From positions 1 through 24,808 of IMG/VR virus record IMGVR_UViG_3300021375_000154: a stretch of 24,808 bases of DNA. One strand, given 5' to 3'. The notes below the pieces were generated by a model. The model did not search any database, was not told where the DNA came from, and saw only the letters and a program-made list of their open reading frames with translations. The DNA comes from a virus. Below, piece by piece: positions 23,132-24,808 of the stretch. Both the position numbers and the translations under genes were made by a program. Position 1 is the first letter of the stretch; each line of letters opens with the position of its first letter.

Positions 23132-23392
23132 TTATGCTTCGTCAGTTTGAGTGATGTTGAATACTGTGAAATATTTGGGAACTTGTGCCATCTTTAACTC
23201 CCCCGTCTTCTTGCTTCTCTTCTTGATTGAGACTACTCGCATGAGTCCAATTCCTTTTTCCCCTTTCCTTACCTGCCTCCCCACTTCCTGCGCTTGCCGA
23301 TAGGTTAAAAAGTGAGGGTCGTCGTATCCACTCATCGATAGAGCTACAAAGTTTTTTCCTGTATATGGTTGTTTAGTAACAAAATTAATCAT
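23132..23392 (-). CDS. Free-standing ArdC N-terminal-like domain (candidate anti-restriction)
   Basis: This 86-aa protein reads INFVTKQPYTGKNFVALSMS, HFLTYRQAQEVGRQVRKGEKG and YFTVFNITQ, which follows the ArdC N-terminal (ssDNA-binding, DUF1738-type) layout: NP.TGK.YRG.N at the start, T..QA...GG.V.KGEKG in the middle, Y.VFN..Q at the end. Full ArdC proteins are about 300 aa and add a zinc metallopeptidase domain with HExxH; that part is absent here and the frame closes cleanly. ArdC protects incoming DNA from host restriction, so a very early position fits. Whether the N-domain alone is active is unknown. GGAG lies upstream of the ATG with usual spacing. Confidence 0.7.
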   Translation of the reverse strand: MINFVTKQPYTGKNFVALSMSGYDDPHFLTYRQAQEVGRQVRKGEKGIGLMRVVSIKKRSKKTGELKMAQVPKYFTVFNITQTDEA

Positions 23393-23395
23393 TTT

Positions 23396-23845
23396 TTAGT
23401 TCTCCTTTTTGGTTATTAGATATGCTTCATCTACTATAAATTGTGGTGCTTTGCCTCTATACTTCTTGTCAATCCAATCATTGTATACCCCATCAACTAG
23501 GCACGCAACGTGATGAATTGAGCCGTGAAAGCTAACAAAATATGTACCCTTGTTGTACTTCTTGGCGAATTGGTTAGCGTTTAAGCCCGTCATTCTAACT
23601 ATGCCGTTACGCATAACCCGCAAAACGCCCGTATGCATACGTTTAGCTTCATATCCAAAAGCGTTTAAAGCCCTTTCTTGCACGGCTCGCATTGTCCCTT
23701 TTCTAAACGTGCGTCCGTGCTTTTCTAACTTACGTTGACAACGTTTGAATGAATAGCCTGTAACGGTAGCTAGTGCGTTGACTGCACAGAAACTAATATC
23801 GCCTAGCTTATCACCTGCTTTTCTAAGAGTTAAATAATCTTGCAT
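23396..23845 (-). CDS. First early gene: papain-fold / C39-like protein (putative cysteine peptidase)
   Basis: The 149-aa protein has the Cys-helix start DISFCAVNALATVTGYSF (Cys20), a GRTFRKGTM segment, and GTYFVSFHGSIHHVACLVDG with His111/His112 followed by VYNDWID with Asn122/Asp123. The order Cys, His, Asn/Asp with C.V.ALA and H...C/A.VDG contexts is that of papain-fold peptidases and their inactive relatives in phages. A peptidase or deamidase-type activity against host proteins is plausible but unproven. I chose the ATG at 23845 because AAAGGAGG stands seven bases upstream; the frame is open further to a TTG at 23977 (193 aa), without a ribosome site. Confidence 0.65.
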   Translation of the reverse strand: MQDYLTLRKAGDKLGDISFCAVNALATVTGYSFKRCQRKLEKHGRTFRKGTMRAVQERALNAFGYEAKRMHTGVLRVMRNGIVRMTGLNANQFAKKYNKGTYFVSFHGSIHHVACLVDGVYNDWIDKKYRGKAPQFIVDEAYLITKKEN

Positions 23846-23852
23846 TGTAAGA

Positions 23853-23860
23853 CCTCCTTT
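23853..23860 (-). promoter_or_regulatory. Strong ribosome binding site of the first early gene
   Basis: AAAGGAGG on the minus strand lies seven bases before the ATG at 23845 and is the best match to the 16S tail in the early region. It decides the start of the papain-fold gene over the longer frame from TTG 23977. Confidence 0.7.
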
Positions 23861-23970
23861 TGTTAATGCGTTCAACGCTCTATTATCTAAAACGCTGAAG
23901 GCATTAGCCTCACACTTTAACGAATTTCTAAGGGCTTTCAGTCTCTCAAGCGTTCGCGCCCCTTTGTTAT

Positions 23971-24252
23971 CGTGCAAGGCTGGTATGCCTTACTTGTGTT
24001 AATCTGGACTTCAGTGTTTCCACCTACTAACCTGTCAACCTACTTAGCGCATTACCTATGGCTACGCTTTCAGCCGATCCTTTGCCAGTCCCTAGTCTTT
24101 CACAGTTGATTCACTTGGGGTTCGAGTGCCTTTCGGCTCCGGCTCAAGCTCACCGTAGGTGGCTATCGTGCTACTCTTACCCCTTGCTACTACCAGTGCT
24201 ACTGCGACTTGGTATGGTTCCCATTGTGAACGCATCCGACGGTGGTGTCAAG
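23971..24252 (-). ncRNA. Candidate structured leader RNA of the early operon
   Basis: This block has no credible gene and looks GC-richer than its surroundings. Read on the minus strand it holds several perfect small hairpins, two capped by GAAA tetraloops: GCC-GAAA-GGC (24137-24128), GTG-GAAA-CAC (24023-24014), CACC-TAC-GGTG (24161-24151), AAGGC-ATACCA-GCCTT (23991-23976) and GTTC-ACAATGG-GAAC (24231-24217). GNRA loops appear only in this orientation, which favours an RNA copied with the early genes. Short repeats are present too: AGTAGCA three times within 24205-24165, and GCACGATA twice (24171 and 23975 regions). It could be a long regulatory leader, a phage ncRNA or an RNA that blocks a host factor. 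I found no tRNA, and no convincing group I or II intron core. Confidence 0.4.
24223..24251 (-). promoter_or_regulatory. Candidate early promoter (perfect -35, A-tract UP-like element)
   Basis: On the minus strand TTGACA (24251-24246) follows an A/T-only run including seven A (24262-24253), resembling an UP element. Seventeen bases later is CACAAT (24228-24223), a four-of-six -10. A start near 24216 would give a leader of about 370 nt ahead of the first early gene. The weak -10 lowers confidence. The T-run on the opposite strand could instead be read as a terminator end. Confidence 0.4.
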
Positions 24253-24283
24253 CTTTTTTTAAATTATTTTATTCCCGAATTTA

Positions 24284-24324
24284 CCTACAGAAAATCATTA
24301 GATGAGCCTACGTAAAATCATTAG
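24284..24324. repeat. Tandem 18-bp imperfect direct repeat, 23-bp period
   Basis: CCTACAGAAAATCATTAG (24284-24301) and CCTACGTAAAATCATTAG (24307-24324) match at 16 of 18 positions with a period of 23 bp, about two helical turns. They lie 33 bp upstream of the TTGACA of the candidate early promoter, a place suited to an activator or repressor binding as adjacent dimers on one DNA face. The CTAATGAT part recurs just before the GTTATAAC repeat at 24521. Confidence 0.6.
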
Positions 24325-24443
24325 GCGGGTTATACCTTATATATATACGGGCGAGATATGATATGTTATAACATAACAATGATACAGTATCACAAAAGAT
24401 AGGCTAAGTCATTGATTTTAAAGGCTTTTGACGATCGGGTCAT

Positions 24444-24458
24444 GGGGTAGGCTACCCC
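24444..24458. repeat. Perfect palindrome GGGGTAG-G-CTACCCC
   Basis: A 7-1-7 perfect inverted repeat lies in the gene-free right end, followed by CCTACC which repeats part of the right arm. With a one-base centre it is better suited to a DNA-bound dimer or cruciform than to an RNA hairpin. No family of operator is recognised. Confidence 0.6.
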
Positions 24459-24491
24459 CTACCGAAACGCCCAAAGCCCGTAGAGGGGCTG

Positions 24492-24504
24492 TGAGAGCCT
24501 CTCA
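24492..24504. repeat. Perfect palindrome TGAGAG-C-CTCTCA
   Basis: A 6-1-6 perfect inverted repeat is centred 47 bp from the GGGGTAG palindrome, overlapping an alternative longer hairpin (GAG-GG-GCT ... AGCCTC around 24483-24501). It lies 17 bp before the second GTTATAAC-type repeat. Role unknown; it may be part of an origin or control region. Confidence 0.5.
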
Positions 24505-24555
24505 GAGGGTATCGCCTAATGATATGTTATAACATCACATCCACGAACAGGCTAG

Positions 24556-24572
24556 ATGAGAATGATTCTCAT
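24556..24572. promoter_or_regulatory. Fur-box-like palindrome ATGAGAAT-G-ATTCTCAT
   Basis: A perfect 8-1-8 inverted repeat matches the 7-1-7 form of the Fur site (TGAnAATnATTnTCA), the operator of the bacterial ferric uptake regulator. It lies between the second and third GTTATAAC-type repeats. Fur binding by a host protein is inference; the same sequence could serve a phage regulator. Confidence 0.45.
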
Positions 24573-24721
24573 TAGCATTTATAAATGATACGTTATAACA
24601 TAACATCCCCACCCCCTCGATCTTTTTTAAATGATACGATATAACATAACATGAGGGTACATAGCCGATACACACACAAAGGCTAATGAGACTCACTCAA
24701 CTATGTAAATGCTAATGCAAA

Positions 24722-24748
24722 TGAGAATGATTCGTGTTTAGATTCTCA
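24722..24748. repeat. Second, split copy of the TGAGAAT element
   Basis: TGAGAATGATTC (24722-24733) repeats the left 12 bases of the Fur-like box, and ATTCTCA (24742-24748) repeats its right arm after a spacer. AAATGCTAATG just to the left is the inverted copy of ATTAGCATTT, which follows the box at 24556. The two elements are therefore arranged as diverged inverted copies about 150 bp apart. Confidence 0.5.
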
Positions 24749-24808
24749 CTAGGCTCGGATGACAGGGGGGGAGGGCTACGCAGACTAGCTAGTTAGGGGG
24801 GGTAGCTA

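Larger units (their letters stand above)
24360..24650 (+). repeat. Four copies of an 18-bp motif GATAYGTTATAACATAAC
   Basis: Copies: GATATGTTATAACATAAC (24360-24377), GATATGTTATAACATCAC (24521-24538), GATACGTTATAACATAAC (24587-24604) and GATACGATATAACATAAC (24633-24650), all in the same orientation, with intervals of 161, 66 and 46 bp. Flanks add AAT on the left and often CAT on the right. The core ATGTTATAACAT is a perfect 12-bp palindrome in the first two copies. I saw no copy elsewhere in the window. Possible roles: operators for a dimeric regulator, origin iterons, or promoters of a phage polymerase. The core resembles Zur-type half-sites of proteobacteria, which is inference from memory. 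Confidence 0.75.
23861..24808. other. Gene-free right-end control region
   Basis: About 950 bp with no gene I can support. The left third is the hairpin-rich block described separately, the middle holds tandem repeats and an AT-rich TATATATATAAG stretch (24336-24347, minus strand), and the right half holds four GTTATAAC-type repeats, palindromes and Fur-like boxes. The last 50 bp contain two runs of seven G (24765-24771 and 24796-24802) and TAGCTA/CTAGCTAG palindromes. The pattern suits the divergence point of phage transcription, an origin, or a genome end; the window does not show which. Confidence 0.6.

Noticed and set aside
23846-23977. N-terminal extension of the first early gene to a TTG start
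   Set aside because: The frame is open, but the internal ATG has AAAGGAGG at ideal spacing and the TTG has no ribosome site; the extension also overlaps the candidate leader hairpin at 23976-23991.
24032-24037. Second perfect TTGACA on the minus strand within the leader
   Set aside because: No acceptable -10 at 16-18 bp (ACTGAA and neighbours), so it is probably chance or part of the RNA structure.
24071-24105. Group I intron R-element-like GAAAGACTAGGGA on the minus strand
   Set aside because: Only a loose match; I could not find the paired S element, P4 or splice sites, and no split gene is nearby.
24111-24135. tRNA-like GGTTCGAGT on the plus strand
   Set aside because: The bases on either side do not form a T-stem (position 53-61 would be G-G) and no acceptor or anticodon arm could be drawn.
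24058-24315. Plus-strand frame of 85 codons in the right-end region
   Set aside because: No ribosome site, composition unlike the phage's proteins, and it runs against the hairpin-rich block and the early promoter candidate; probably open by chance in GC-richer sequence.
24765-24802. G-runs as a possible G-quadruplex
   Set aside because: Two G7 runs and one GGG are present, but spacing is irregular and no supporting context was seen; kept only as a description of the region.
1-24808. CRISPR array, integrase, transposase or insertion-sequence ends
   Set aside because: I looked for regularly spaced repeats and recombinase motifs and saw none; the HNH gene is the only possible mobile-type element.

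Overview
This window looks like a stretch of a lytic, short-tailed (podovirus-type) phage genome, probably infecting a marine Gram-negative bacterium. Evidence: a head-to-tail adaptor and nozzle pair and a run of large Gly/Gln-rich ejection-type proteins; a T7-like replication module (primase-helicase, family A polymerase, ssDNA-binding protein, 5' exonuclease); a monomeric B12-dependent ribonucleotide reductase; and several small protein families that recur in marine phages. The lipobox spanin candidate implies an outer membrane. I see no integrase, repressor or tRNA. Terminase, portal and capsid genes are not here and would lie to the left.

Layout. (1) 1-12131, plus strand, late genes: end of a tail protein, small accessory and lysis-type genes, a cluster of tiny Lys/Arg-rich proteins, adaptor, nozzle, collar-type tail fibre, three ejection-type proteins, a Pro-rich protein, a GH24-type lysozyme and a small membrane protein (holin candidate). 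(2) 12128-20135, minus strand, DNA metabolism. In transcription order: primase-helicase, DNA polymerase, SSB, 5' exonuclease, a conserved unknown, a resolvase-type nuclease, a metallophosphoesterase, two small genes and the ribonucleotide reductase. The two arms converge with a 4-bp overlap. (3) 20194-23845, minus strand: about sixteen very small early genes, most with good Shine-Dalgarno sites and many with TAATG or ATGA junctions. They include an HNH endonuclease, a zinc-ribbon-like protein, a free-standing ArdC N-terminal-like domain (candidate anti-restriction) and a predicted papain-fold protein. (4) 23846-24808: about 960 bp with no credible gene. It holds a GC-richer, hairpin-rich block that could be a structured leader RNA, a candidate early promoter, a 23-bp tandem repeat, four copies of an 18-bp motif containing GTTATAAC-type palindromes, a Fur-box-like palindrome and two further perfect palindromes.

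Several genes need non-obvious starts. The resolvase-type nuclease has no ATG, GTG or TTG at its conserved N-terminus and seems to begin at an ATC codon with a strong ribosome site. A 52-aa gene starts at GTG inside its neighbour. The SSB and the first early gene start downstream of the longest open frame. The lysozyme may borrow a signal peptide from an overlapping frame. The most unusual part is the right-end control region, where a candidate structured RNA lies next to operator-like repeats resembling host metalloregulator sites, just upstream of candidate anti-host genes.
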